Assembly: GCA_036272935.1 (NCBI GenBank)
Contig: DATAXP010000154.1
Span: forward strand, 39,884 to 103,883
Reading direction: 5' to 3'
DNA length: 64,000 bases
Source of the DNA: DATAXP01 sp036272935
GTDB lineage: Bacteria > Planctomycetota > Planctomycetia > Pirellulales > PNKZ01
The notes beneath the pieces were generated by a model. That model made no database searches and had not been told where the DNA came from. It saw nothing but the letters and a program-made list of their open reading frames with translations. This document shows positions 44,752 through 54,278 of this stretch, piece after piece. Numbering within the stretch: the stretch's first letter is position 1; each line of letters opens with the position of its first letter. The position numbers and the translations under genes are program-made.

Positions 44752-45737
44752 GCTTCTTCCAACAGTCGCAGATACTCTCGAGCGCACTTCTCCAGCGTCA
44801 AATGCTCGAGGATATAGTCGCGCGGAGCAAAGCGCCCGCCGCGGAGCGCTTCTTGAAACTCATCGAGCCGCGCGGCGACCTCGGTGTGCCCACGGAACGC
44901 CATCCCGCAGCGCTCGTCCCAATACGGAATCGAAGTCACGCGGACTGGGCCGAAATTGTACTTCGCCTGGTTCGGGTCGCACCAGCGGCCATAATCGGCC
45001 GCCAATAGCGGCAATCCCATGCTAAGGGCTTCGAGGTAGGCAATGCCTTGCGTCTCATGGGGACTGAGAAAGACCATCGCCCGTGAATCGCGGAGCAGCT
45101 TGCGGTACTCGTGTTCCTTGTACGAGCCGTAGCGGATTGTCTGATAGGTCAACCCGCGGGCGCGACAGGCCTCGAGGACTACATCGAGCAAGCCTGTGAA
45201 CAGCGGCTTGCCCCAACTTAGCTTGTCGTAGATGAGCAGGTCGTGCGTCTTGGCATCGATCGGGCGCGGCGCGAAGGTTTTGGTGTCGATTCCCACCGGC
45301 CAGATGCGCACTCGCTCGTTCCCAAAGACGTGGCGGTACATGGCTGCCGACCACTCGCACGCCTGCACCACGCACGCGGCGCGCGTTGCCGTGAACAAGT
45401 CGGGCCAGTCGTGGGGCGTGGTCATTACTCCCGGGCCAACCACCGATTTGTACAGCGCAGCGATTTCACGGCAACGATCGACGGGCCCATGTAAAATGCC
45501 CACCGCACGCTGCCCTGGATCGATGCGCACCGGTCGCCGATGCAGGCGATGCGCAATCGCCGCACGCTTCAACCCCAGCATCAGGTTCGCCGCCACCTTG
45601 CTCAATCCGGTCCACCGACCCCGACGGAACGGCTTCAGGAATGTCTGCACCGCGCGGCGCGGAATCTGGTCTCCGGTGAACCAGCGCGGCGGCATTGGAT
45701 AGTCGAGGCTGAACAGTTCAATCGGCCGTGTGGGCAT
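44748..45737 (-). CDS. Family 4 glycosyltransferase
   Basis: 329 residues, shorter than most GT4 enzymes. Donor half LLIYDKLSWGKPLFTGLLD and the E-x7-E motif in HETQGIAYLEALSMG are clear; the acceptor half is short (MTTPHDWPDLFTATRAACVV). A retaining GT-B transferase. It lies 43 nt downstream of a broken transferase gene and overlaps the next by 4 nt. Confidence 0.83.
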   Translation of the reverse strand: MPTRPIELFSLDYPMPPRWFTGDQIPRRAVQTFLKPFRRGRWTGLSKVAANLMLGLKRAAIAHRLHRRPVRIDPGQRAVGILHGPVDRCREIAALYKSVVGPGVMTTPHDWPDLFTATRAACVVQACEWSAAMYRHVFGNERVRIWPVGIDTKTFAPRPIDAKTHDLLIYDKLSWGKPLFTGLLDVVLEACRARGLTYQTIRYGSYKEHEYRKLLRDSRAMVFLSPHETQGIAYLEALSMGLPLLAADYGRWCDPNQAKYNFGPVRVTSIPYWDERCGMAFRGHTEVAARLDEFQEALRGGRFAPRDYILEHLTLEKCAREYLRLLEEA

Positions 45738-45780
45738 GTGAGCTTAAGGGCGCGAAGAACCTGCCCGCACCGGCGGTCTG

Positions 45781-46638
45781 CTAGGTCGGTATCGACTGCT
45801 GCGAGCAATCGGGCGCGGCCCGAAGAAGGTGATACGCCGGACGCAGCACATTCTTGGCGAGAACGACTCCATGACGCGGCAGGTAACGGGCCAGGGCCGC
45901 GGTACGCGCGCTCGGCACGGGGCAGCTTCCGTCGCCGGCTACGGCCACGGCGTGCGTCTCGCGCTGAAACGCCGGGCCGGCATACGACAGCAGATCGCCA
46001 AGCATCGTGCCGTTATCGGGAACTGCACTCAGACCGTGCACTGCCATGGCGATGGCGATCAGCAACTCGTTGTTCGGTCGATTGCGCAGCCACACGAGCC
46101 CGATCTTGTCGTAGCGGGTTCCGAGCCGTCGGGCCATCTCGTAGACTTTCGTGCCGGCCGGACGGCACTCAAGGTAATACATTCCGCCGTTGAACTTTGG
46201 CAGCGACGGCACTTCGAATCGCTGGCAAATGCTTGCGACGTCGCCGATCGATTCCCCCTTGGTGATGGCACCGCCGACGACGGCCACGACGTGGCCGGCA
46301 AGCTGCGCGAAGGCTGAATCGAGCGGGCCGAGGCACAAGCAATCGGCATCGACGAACAATGTGTGATTGGCCGGCGCGAGCCCGTCGAGATGCAGCTAGC
46401 TGCGAAATCCAACACCGTAGCGGACCGTGTCGATCGTGGCGATCTCGGCCTAGGCGCGCACATCGCTGGGCAACTCGTCGGGGCGGTCGATCGCGATCGC
46501 AAACCACGGCGAACCGTCGTGATGCCACCGGCGGAACGACCGCGCCAGGTTGGCGGCGACGTGCTTGTACCGTGGAGGCCCAACCGCCAGCGTCAAAACG
46601 CAGGGCGAATCGGCCGGCGTTGAACCTCCAGCAATCAT
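45781..46638 (-). pseudogene. Glycosyltransferase with two in-frame TAG codons
   Basis: One reading frame of 285 codons from ATG 46638 (overlapping the upstream stop as ATGA) to the TAG at 45783-45781 is cut by TAG at codons 63 (46452-46450) and 81 (46398-46396). The segments on both sides keep coding character: LTLAVGPPRYKHVAANLARS before, ATIDTVRYGVGFRS between, and NHTLFVDADCLCLGPLD (a DxD-bearing GT-A core) after. Without the stops it would be a GT8-like transferase. TAG is the normal stop of several genes here, so readthrough or recoding is unlikely. It could be a real pseudogene or a sequencing error. Confidence 0.8.
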
Positions 46639-47609
46639 CTGAACGTGGGGCTCGGCATTCGAGGTTGAAATGGCTTCAGCAGAAACCGGCGCACGCGCAG
46701 CAGTTGTTCTGTGCGGCGAAAACCCAGCCGCCGATACAGCCGTCCCAAGAGGCCCGCTTCGGGCGGTGAAAACTGCGGATCAAGCCGGTAAACCCAATTG
46801 GCCACTTCGGCGCCTTCGCGCGGATGCGTGTACGCCAACAGGTGTGCCAATCCCCACAAGCTGCGTGCCGCGGCACGCGCCCGGCGAGGCGTCAACTCGC
46901 GGCGCTGCTCGAGCTGATCGAGAATGCGGCGATACATCTCACGAAATTGCCAGTTGGCCGCAATCCACGACGGACCTCGCGCCGGAAGGTGAATCTGATC
47001 ACCGTGTCGCACCCAATAGCCGGCGCAGCCGGGGACCAACGCAACTTTCGGATGCTTCAGCCCAATTTCCAACAACAGCATGCGATCGTCGCGGATAGAA
47101 TAGTCCTGGCGCCGAGGCGTGTCGGCGACCAGCTCACGTCGGAACAGCATGCCCAAGTAGTGGCTGCCGTAGCCTTCGCCGAGCTGCACGGCGAGAAAGT
47201 CGTCCCACAACGGCGGATCGTGATGCTCGTGAATGCGGCCCGAAGGGTGGAAGTAATCATCGACGCGCGAATAGACCAGATCGGCTCCGCTTTCGACGGC
47301 CGCCTCGAATTGCCGATCGATCATGCCAGGGCAAAGAAAATCATCGGAATCGAGATAGCGCACGTATCGGCCGCGCGCTGCCGCAGTGCCGCGGTTGGCG
47401 GCCCAGGCTTGACCCAAATTCGGCTGCCGCAAGGCGACCATGTCGCTCTGCTGCTGGAGCCACTCCCAGGTGTCATCGGTGCTGCCGTCGTCGACAACGA
47501 TGATCTCAGTCAGGCAGCGCGTGCCGCGGCACGAGTTGACGGCCTTGGGCAGCGACCAAAGCCGGTTGTAGGTCGGAATGATCACGGAAACGTCGATCGT
47601 CTTGGTCAT
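46635..47609 (-). CDS. Family 2 glycosyltransferase
   Basis: 324 residues. GT-A fold with VIIPTYNRLWSLPKAVNS, VVDDGSTDDT and RYLDSDDFLCPGMID (metal-binding DSDD). The C-terminal 130 residues are basic and helical. It adds a sugar to the growing repeat. Its stop overlaps the broken transferase start by 4 nt; 21 nt separate it from the next transferase upstream. Confidence 0.9.
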   Translation of the reverse strand: MTKTIDVSVIIPTYNRLWSLPKAVNSCRGTRCLTEIIVVDDGSTDDTWEWLQQQSDMVALRQPNLGQAWAANRGTAAARGRYVRYLDSDDFLCPGMIDRQFEAAVESGADLVYSRVDDYFHPSGRIHEHHDPPLWDDFLAVQLGEGYGSHYLGMLFRRELVADTPRRQDYSIRDDRMLLLEIGLKHPKVALVPGCAGYWVRHGDQIHLPARGPSWIAANWQFREMYRRILDQLEQRRELTPRRARAAARSLWGLAHLLAYTHPREGAEVANWVYRLDPQFSPPEAGLLGRLYRRLGFRRTEQLLRVRRFLLKPFQPRMPSPTFR

Positions 47610-47630
47610 CGGTGGTGCGTTTGATCCCGC

Positions 47631-48581
47631 TCAGCGCAGACCCAGCCGGCGAGCCCAGCGCCCCGCGGTGAGCCGCATAATGCGCCAGGCAGGCCACCAG
47701 CTCGATCGCGCCATCGGTGCACTGCGGAACAACCGCCGCCAGTGTTTCAAGGCCGTCCCGTAGTTTCCGTCGAGCCAGGCCATCGAGACCCACAGGCTTT
47801 GCATTTCGCCTGCCGTCGGTGCGTGCGGCTGATCAACGACGATCGCCGGCAGACCGCGCCGCACCCGGGCACGGTCGATGCCTTGCTGCCAGGCGCTGAG
47901 CTGCTGCTGCGCACGCAGGCGCGACACGCTCTTCAGGTGTAAGCGGTATTTTAGCAGCACGTTGGGGAGGTTCGCCAAGTGGCCAATCTCGCCCAGGCGG
48001 AGCCACAGGTCATAGTCTTCCAATGGCTCTAGGTCTGGCTGGTAGCCGCCGATCGCACGTACCACCGCCGTCCGCATCATTACCGTAGGATGCGACATCC
48101 GGCCAAACCCACCGCCGATATGCTGACCATCGATCTGGTCGTGCTCCAACGGCAAGTTCGACACGCTGATCTCGTAACCTTCGGCATCGATGTTCATCAC
48201 CTGGCCGCCGACCGCCACGCAGTCAGGATGCTCGTTGAGAAATGCCAACTGCCGCTCGAAACGATCGGGCAGTGATATGTCGTCGGCATCCATCCGCGCG
48301 ATGAATTCTCCGCGAGCCAATTCGATCCCTCGGTTGAGCCGAGGTGTGTAGCCGCGATGGCCGTCGCTGAAGACCTTGAGCCGCGGATCGCCGCTGGCGC
48401 ACTGTTCGACGATGGCGCGAGACTGATCAGTCGAGCCGTCGTCGAAGATCAAGAATTCGAAGTCGCGCATCGACTGGGCCAGGATGCTCTCGATCGCTTT
48501 GCGCACATAGGCTGCCGCGTTGTACACGGGCATCAGCACCGAGACGCGCACCGGCTGTGTTTCCGCAGGCTGCAGGCTCAC
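47631..48581 (-). CDS. Family 2 glycosyltransferase
   Basis: 316 residues. VLMPVYNAAAYVRKAIESIL, DDGSTDQS and ARMDADDISLPDRF are the nucleotide- and metal-binding parts, and LEDYDLWLRLGE is the acceptor-side ED motif of inverting GT2 enzymes. Overlaps the upstream gene by 4 nt. Confidence 0.92.
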   Translation of the reverse strand: MSLQPAETQPVRVSVLMPVYNAAAYVRKAIESILAQSMRDFEFLIFDDGSTDQSRAIVEQCASGDPRLKVFSDGHRGYTPRLNRGIELARGEFIARMDADDISLPDRFERQLAFLNEHPDCVAVGGQVMNIDAEGYEISVSNLPLEHDQIDGQHIGGGFGRMSHPTVMMRTAVVRAIGGYQPDLEPLEDYDLWLRLGEIGHLANLPNVLLKYRLHLKSVSRLRAQQQLSAWQQGIDRARVRRGLPAIVVDQPHAPTAGEMQSLWVSMAWLDGNYGTALKHWRRLFRSAPMARSSWWPAWRIMRLTAGRWARRLGLR

Positions 48582-49852
48582 GGGTGTTGCCGCCGCGCGG
48601 CCGAGGCAATGGCTTCGCGATAAAGCCGCTCTTGCTCGGTACCGACGACTTGCTCGTTGTAGGCCTCGAGCACGCGCTGTCGAGCAAGTTGGCCGAAACG
48701 CAATCGTTGTTCACGATCGCGTGCCAAGGCGATCATCGCCTCGGCCAGGGCAACTGGATCGTTCGGCGGGACCAACGAGCCGCAAGCTCCCGATTCGAGC
48801 ATCTCGGCCATGCCCCCGGCATTGCTGCCAATGACCGCGCGGCCGGCCGACATCGCTTCCAGGCAGACGCAAGGAAAATTTTCCCAAATGCTGGGAAACA
48901 CGCAGATGTCCGCTTCCGACAGGACGGCAGGTAACCGCTCGTAGGGTACGAAATCCAGAAACGACACACGATCGCGGTATTCGGCAAGCTGATCTTCGAG
49001 ATAGTCGCCCATGCCCGTGCCTGGCCGCGGCGAACCACACGAACTCCCTGCGAAGACGAATCGCACGTTGCCGACGGCTCGCACCACCTCGGGGACCGCT
49101 TCGGCCAGCGTCAGCACTCCTTTGCGGCGCTCGAGCCGCCCGACGAACGTGAATGTCACGTCGTCCCGCGGTGCGGGAGGTTCAAGGCTCATTAGTTCAG
49201 TTGAAGGCGTAAAGGGATACGGCAAGTGGCGAATGCGATCTCGCGGAATTTTCCATTCGGCGCTGACAATGTCACCCAGCGGACGAGACGGAGTGGCAAT
49301 CACGTCGGCCCCCACAGTGAATTGATATTCACGATCGAAGCGGGGCCGCAGATTCCAGTAGGGCTTCGGTGCGGTTCCTCGCCGCACCGCGCCGAGCACG
49401 AATCGTGCCCTGGCCAACAGCGGCGGTCTGACACGATTCATTCGCGAGATGAAAAACGTCGGCGTATGGAGACGCACTAGCAGAGGCAGCGCCGAAAACT
49501 GCTTCACGATCTCGCTGGCATCGGCACCGTACTCGCCGCTTTCGATGACATCGAACGGCCGTTGCGTGTGACGCTGACGAAATAGTTGCTCGACGACGCG
49601 GAAAAACTCCGGCGGTTCCACAGGACCGATTTTGTGCACGACCACCGGACCGTCGTTTGTCGAAGACGTTGCGGAGCGCGATCCCGTAAATACCTCGACC
49701 TCGTGCCCTCGCCGCCCCAGCATTGCCGCAGCCTGCCGCACGTACGTTGCAATCCCGCCTCCGCCGGCGCCGGAAGAATACTCGTATGAGACGAATGCGA
49801 TTCTCAATGCAGATCCGCTTGCGTAGCTATCTGAAATGCCATTGCTCGACAT
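48578..49852 (-). CDS. Family 4 glycosyltransferase
   Basis: 424 residues. SSGAGGGGIATYVRQAAAML is the acceptor-side glycine motif, VGRLERRKGVLTLAEAVPEV the donor side, and E-x7-E lies in WENFPCVCLEAMSAG. Retaining GT-B enzyme. The first 15 residues are polar and may not be translated. It begins 28 nt after the HAD gene. Confidence 0.92.
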   Translation of the reverse strand: MSSNGISDSYASGSALRIAFVSYEYSSGAGGGGIATYVRQAAAMLGRRGHEVEVFTGSRSATSSTNDGPVVVHKIGPVEPPEFFRVVEQLFRQRHTQRPFDVIESGEYGADASEIVKQFSALPLLVRLHTPTFFISRMNRVRPPLLARARFVLGAVRRGTAPKPYWNLRPRFDREYQFTVGADVIATPSRPLGDIVSAEWKIPRDRIRHLPYPFTPSTELMSLEPPAPRDDVTFTFVGRLERRKGVLTLAEAVPEVVRAVGNVRFVFAGSSCGSPRPGTGMGDYLEDQLAEYRDRVSFLDFVPYERLPAVLSEADICVFPSIWENFPCVCLEAMSAGRAVIGSNAGGMAEMLESGACGSLVPPNDPVALAEAMIALARDREQRLRFGQLARQRVLEAYNEQVVGTEQERLYREAIASAARRQHP

Positions 49853-49880
49853 TTCCGATCGTTAATAGGTGCTGCTCGTC

Positions 49881-51974
49881 CTACACCTTGGGCAGATTTT
49901 GATCCGGCACTGGGTCCGACACGAGATGACTAACTCGTGCAGGACGTTGAGGGCGCGCGCGGAAACTGGGGAGTTTCGCTTTCGCTTCTTCAGCAACAAC
50001 TCTAAGGCGACGTTTGGCGCTGGCTGCAACCGCGCCTAGCCACGCCACCGCGCGAATCCAAAGTGGCGACGCGGCCACAAGGGCCTTGGCTCCGCCACTC
50101 CATCGCACGGGCGGCCCCTTGTCGTCCCACAACCAGATCAGAACTCCGCTCCGCAGGGTTCGCAGCACCGTTCGTAGCGTCGGTCGCAGCGGCGGCACCA
50201 ACGCCGGCATCGCATCGCCAGACTGTTCTTGCTCGTACGGATGCGTCCCCCAGGCTATGGCTTCCTGCAGACTCGGATGTTCCAGGAACTCTGTGAGCAA
50301 ATCCTTGACGACAAGCTGCAAGCCGCTCACCGGTGCTGAACTGGCCACGCAAGCACGTAAGGCATCGGCATAGTCGAGCACGGTGCGCTCGACGACGTCG
50401 CGTCCCCATTGCTTCAGCGCCTCGTCAGCTCCGGCCCGGCACTGCGGCACGATGCGGTCATTCTCGCGAGCGTAGCCTGTCACCGAGCCATGCGGGGCGG
50501 TGCAGAACGTTTCGAGCATGTATACCGCTTCCAGCGAGTTCCACGCTGGCATTTTTGCACCAAATAGGAAGGCTTCCGCCGAGGCGGCGACCTGGGGATT
50601 TGCCTCGGGCAGCAAGCCGAAATACATCCCAACCATGTCAACACTCGAACTTTCGCCGCTTAGTTTTCGAAGCGATCGTTCGCTGTTTCCGTGCCAACCC
50701 AGATCGACATATCCCACACGCCCCTCGTCAAAGATCCCTTCCTGGCTAAGGTAGCCGATGGCAAGCTTGCGCCGGCTGCGCGACTGCGCGGCGACAGTTT
50801 CCTGAAGCGGGGTTGCCGTGGTCAGGCAAATCGCGACTCGATCCAGCTCGGCGCCGATAAGCACCCTGTCGGGGTTGCATTCACGAGCTCTACCGGCAGC
50901 GAAAAGTGCCTCAAATTGGTCGGAGTCGAGTCCTAAGCGGCCGGCAAGAATGCGGTATGAAATGGAGCCGGGGTTGTTAAGTACCCAGGCCATATCGTTT
51001 TCGGTCAGTTCGTCCGCGGTGGCCGTGTGCCACGCCTGTCGGCTTCCATACAGATAACGAAAATCAATGCCGGTCGCGTCACCGAAAAGCTGCTGCGCCA
51101 TGCGCTTGAGCAAATAGCCATCGCGCGAGACAAAGTACAGTCGCTCGAGGCCGAGTCGCCGCGCGCGCTGCACCGCCCAGAGAACAAAGCACGCCAAAAT
51201 CGGCGCGACCACGCTCGCGCTAATATCGCACAATACACGTTCACGCCCTCGGTAATGGTGCAACCTCAGGCGTGTGAGCCGGCTGGCCGCGGCCAGAGAC
51301 GTTGCATAACCGTGAGTGGCCACCGCATGGCGTTCGACAAGCCGTTCGTAGCGGTTGAGATTCGCCGCGTCCATCGGCGCGACATGCAAGCCCATGCGCC
51401 GCGGCACTTGCATATCAGTAGCCGGGTCGTTGCCGTGATGCACGACGTCCCTCGGTCTCGCGCCTGTCTTGGACAGAATTAGCTTGAACAGGCCCGAACC
51501 TTTCCCCATGCGATGGTCACAGGAGACGTACAACCCATCTCCGCTCTCGAACAAGCCGTGGCGTTCGAGCTGTTCGCGCACGAACACTGCGGGAAGATAC
51601 GTGTCGGAGACGAAGACGACGCGGCCTCGATCCCTAGCAGCGCGCAATGCCTGTTGAGCGCTCGGGACTGGCACGATCAGTTCCTGCTCGGTCTGAAGCT
51701 CCAATTCTTGGAGCTTGTTTGCGTCGGCCTGGTCAAGGTTCGTCAGCTCGGCAAAGACCGCATAGATTTCGTCAAGGGTCGCTTCGGCGCGCTCCGCACC
51801 GAGGCGTGCGGCACTTTCGGCCGAGATTCGCAGCTCGCAAAACGCGGTTGCCGGGAAAGAACTCAAGCCTCGTGCGGCGGCACGTTGGCCGACTATCAGG
51901 AACACCGCTTTCGGATCGCCGACGCGACGCGTCAGCACGGTGTCGAAGACGTCGAACGTCGTCAGCATCGTCAT
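49881..51974 (-). CDS. Large HAD-superfamily protein
   Basis: 697 residues. HAD motif I near the N-terminus is TTFDVFDTVLTR, with nucleophile D8; the usual +2 acid is Phe, as in dehalogenase-like members. Motif II/III-like VVFVSDTYLP and HHGNDPATDM follow. A second region around 270 (RLYFVSRDGYLLKRMAQQLF spans 20 residues) marks the class of HAD proteins found in EPS and capsule loci. The C-terminal 90 residues are basic with one hydrophobic patch. A phosphatase or phosphotransferase acting on the polysaccharide is possible. Overlaps the upstream GT2 by 4 nt. Confidence 0.82.
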   Translation of the reverse strand: MTMLTTFDVFDTVLTRRVGDPKAVFLIVGQRAAARGLSSFPATAFCELRISAESAARLGAERAEATLDEIYAVFAELTNLDQADANKLQELELQTEQELIVPVPSAQQALRAARDRGRVVFVSDTYLPAVFVREQLERHGLFESGDGLYVSCDHRMGKGSGLFKLILSKTGARPRDVVHHGNDPATDMQVPRRMGLHVAPMDAANLNRYERLVERHAVATHGYATSLAAASRLTRLRLHHYRGRERVLCDISASVVAPILACFVLWAVQRARRLGLERLYFVSRDGYLLKRMAQQLFGDATGIDFRYLYGSRQAWHTATADELTENDMAWVLNNPGSISYRILAGRLGLDSDQFEALFAAGRARECNPDRVLIGAELDRVAICLTTATPLQETVAAQSRSRRKLAIGYLSQEGIFDEGRVGYVDLGWHGNSERSLRKLSGESSSVDMVGMYFGLLPEANPQVAASAEAFLFGAKMPAWNSLEAVYMLETFCTAPHGSVTGYARENDRIVPQCRAGADEALKQWGRDVVERTVLDYADALRACVASSAPVSGLQLVVKDLLTEFLEHPSLQEAIAWGTHPYEQEQSGDAMPALVPPLRPTLRTVLRTLRSGVLIWLWDDKGPPVRWSGGAKALVAASPLWIRAVAWLGAVAASAKRRLRVVAEEAKAKLPSFRARPQRPARVSHLVSDPVPDQNLPKV

Positions 51975-52984
51975 GGCAACCGACGCAGGGCGCTCGCGGC
52001 CAGTTGGTGCAAGCGTCGTTGAATCCTTTCAAGCCGAATTAATGCGCGAGGTTTCCAACTGAGGTCACGCATCACGCCTCTCACCAGGTTGCGAATCCGG
52101 TCCACGGCCTCGGAGTCGCGGGCAACTTCCGGCTTCATCAAATCGCCCGAGGCTTGGTCGACGACGATCCGTCGAAACCGATCAGCATCGAAGGTGGGAT
52201 GCAGCTCGCGAAAATAGGCAGCCGTATCGAGGAAATGTTGCAAACGCGACCCGTTGTATGAGAGTCTCGCCGTATCGTTGCCGGAAAAATCACGATAGCA
52301 CACCAAAGGCTCGTTGATACCCAACGCACCGCAGCGCGCGGTCAAACGGGCCCACATTTCCCAGTCGGCCGTGTGCGCTAAATTCGACGCGTAGCCGCCG
52401 ATACTTTCGTATGCGGCGCGCGCCACCACCACAGCCGGGGTGCGCAAAATGTTCTCGTACAGTAAGTAGCTCGGATCGTTGCTCGGCTCCTCACCGACGC
52501 GATGGGACGGCATCAAATAATCGACCCGCCCTTCGGCATCGACCACGAATGCCCGTGTATACACCATGCCGACATCCGGACGCCTGGCCACCGCGGTCTC
52601 GACCGATTCGTAGAAGCCGGGTAGCACGTAGTCGTCGCCGTGCAGCAGATGGACCCAGTGGCCGGTCGAGCGGGCAACGCACGTGTTGAAGTTGCCAATC
52701 GCCCCAACGTTCTTCGGCTGGCGATAGTAGGCGACGCGACCGCGGCCCAATTCGCGGACCACCGCCTCGGGGTCGTCCTTGGTCGAGCAATCGTCGACCA
52801 CTTCGATCTGCATCCGCTCCGGACCGGGGTCCTGAGCGAGTACGCTGGCCAGCGTCTGTCGCAGATAATGGGCGCAGTTGTAGGTCGGAATCATCACCGA
52901 CCAGAACGGCCGCGACACCCCTGCGGGCACCGGAGCGATCGTCGGGTACGGGGTCGTCTTATGTATGTCCACGACTTGCGGCAC
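51971..52984 (-). CDS. Family 2 glycosyltransferase
   Basis: 337 residues. SVMIPTYNCAHYLRQTLASV, VVDDCSTKDDP and VHLLHGDDYVLPGF are the GT-A hallmarks; TADWEMWARLTA corresponds to the acceptor ED motif. It overlaps the FAD-protein gene by 26 nt. Confidence 0.92.
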   Translation of the reverse strand: MPQVVDIHKTTPYPTIAPVPAGVSRPFWSVMIPTYNCAHYLRQTLASVLAQDPGPERMQIEVVDDCSTKDDPEAVVRELGRGRVAYYRQPKNVGAIGNFNTCVARSTGHWVHLLHGDDYVLPGFYESVETAVARRPDVGMVYTRAFVVDAEGRVDYLMPSHRVGEEPSNDPSYLLYENILRTPAVVVARAAYESIGGYASNLAHTADWEMWARLTARCGALGINEPLVCYRDFSGNDTARLSYNGSRLQHFLDTAAYFRELHPTFDADRFRRIVVDQASGDLMKPEVARDSEAVDRIRNLVRGVMRDLSWKPRALIRLERIQRRLHQLAASALRRLP

Positions 52985-54278
52985 CGGTCAGCGCCGGCCC
53001 GGCGAACAGGCCGTCGCGCAGTGAGTCGGCAATCCCCTGAAACGTCCAACGCGCGTACCGGCCGACGGGAAAAATGTTCTCGGCCTGTAACGCTCGCATC
53101 GCCGACGGCACCCAGCGCGAGCCGGGCCACGACCACGTGTACGCCACGTCGATCCACGTGGGATCGACCACTTCGGCCTCGGCAATGAACCCCCAGCGTT
53201 GCAGCTCGCTCACCACGGCTGACGAGTAATCGCGCGCCTCGGCTGCCGACGGTCGTTTGCCTCCCGGGAAGGCACGTTCGACGTAAATGCTCACGCGGTT
53301 GTTCTCGGCCCGGGCCGAGCGCGGCAGGAAGTGCGTGTCGACGTTGCTGTAGAAGCCGACGCGATGGAATCCCGAGGCAGTGCCGGCGTTGTACAGCCAA
53401 TGATCGGCGGGGCACTCGGGACCGCGCACCGCGCCGATGTTCAGCACCAGCACCGACGTGTACGGGTCAGGCTCGGCATCGACCGTGAACTCGGCCATCG
53501 CCATCGTCTCGTGCAGCGGCAGCGTTGAGATGAGCTTTTCGTAGCCTGCCGAGGTGCCGTCGGCGAAATGTACTTCGCGCGCCTTGGCGTCGATCGTCAC
53601 GGCGCGCTTGCCGTAGCGCACATCGCATCCGGCTCCCAGCCGGCTGGCCAGCATGTTCAGCCCCGGCTCGGGATAGATGTACGTGGTGTTGTAGCCGACC
53701 GGCTTCGCGGCATCGAACGCCCCGGCAATCACCTCGCCAAGATTGATCGGCGATTTGTAGGCGTCCTGCGGAGCGATCCGCTCGTACATGCCGGCCGTGT
53801 ACAGCTCGTGGAACGGGTTGAAGAACAGCTCGCACAGCGTGGGGCCGAAGCTGGCCCGCAGCCATTCTTTCATGGTGCGGAACGATTGCCGCGGCGCGAC
53901 CAGTTCGGTGAGCGCGGCCTGCGCGACGGCCGGCGGCAGGAACCGCAGGTTGTTCTGCAATGGGTACGGTACAAAACGGCGCGTGTCGTGAAAGAACACC
54001 GACGATACGCGCGCATAAGATTTCACCGGCACGAACGATCGGATCAGATCGAGCACGACCGGGTCGCCGCCGAAGATCCAGTGCCCACCGCCGATCTCGA
54101 ATCGGTACGCTTCGCCGTCGCTCGGCGCCTGAGCCAGGCGTTCGGTCGAGCCGGGCCGCACGTAGTACGACGAGCAGATGCCCCCTGGCTCGGGCGCGGC
54201 CTCGTACACCGGCGCGCCGGAAGCATATCCCGCCGCCAAGCCGGTCATGCCGCCGCCGAGAATGGCCACTTTCTTCAT
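52959..54278 (-). CDS. FAD-dependent mutase/oxidoreductase (UDP-galactopyranose mutase-like)
   Basis: 439 residues from ATG 54278. The N-terminal FAD motif is VAILGGGMTGLAAG; GGHWIFGGDP and FVPYPLQNNLRFLP (YPLQNN is a UGM-type motif) follow, then NPFHELYTAGMYERI and the C-terminal AENIFPVGRYARWTFQG that closes the FAD site. UGMs convert UDP-galactopyranose to galactofuranose, and amine-oxidase-like relatives do other chemistry, so the exact reaction is open. It overlaps the sulfotransferase by 4 nt. Confidence 0.82.
   Translation of the reverse strand: MKKVAILGGGMTGLAAGYASGAPVYEAAPEPGGICSSYYVRPGSTERLAQAPSDGEAYRFEIGGGHWIFGGDPVVLDLIRSFVPVKSYARVSSVFFHDTRRFVPYPLQNNLRFLPPAVAQAALTELVAPRQSFRTMKEWLRASFGPTLCELFFNPFHELYTAGMYERIAPQDAYKSPINLGEVIAGAFDAAKPVGYNTTYIYPEPGLNMLASRLGAGCDVRYGKRAVTIDAKAREVHFADGTSAGYEKLISTLPLHETMAMAEFTVDAEPDPYTSVLVLNIGAVRGPECPADHWLYNAGTASGFHRVGFYSNVDTHFLPRSARAENNRVSIYVERAFPGGKRPSAAEARDYSSAVVSELQRWGFIAEAEVVDPTWIDVAYTWSWPGSRWVPSAMRALQAENIFPVGRYARWTFQGIADSLRDGLFAGPALTGAASRGHT

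Noticed and set aside
46396..46452. UAG recoding as an amino acid (pyrrolysine-like) in the interrupted transferase
   Set aside because: TAG is used as the stop of kbl, the LOG gene, the TPR lipoprotein and this gene itself, and no recoding element was seen.
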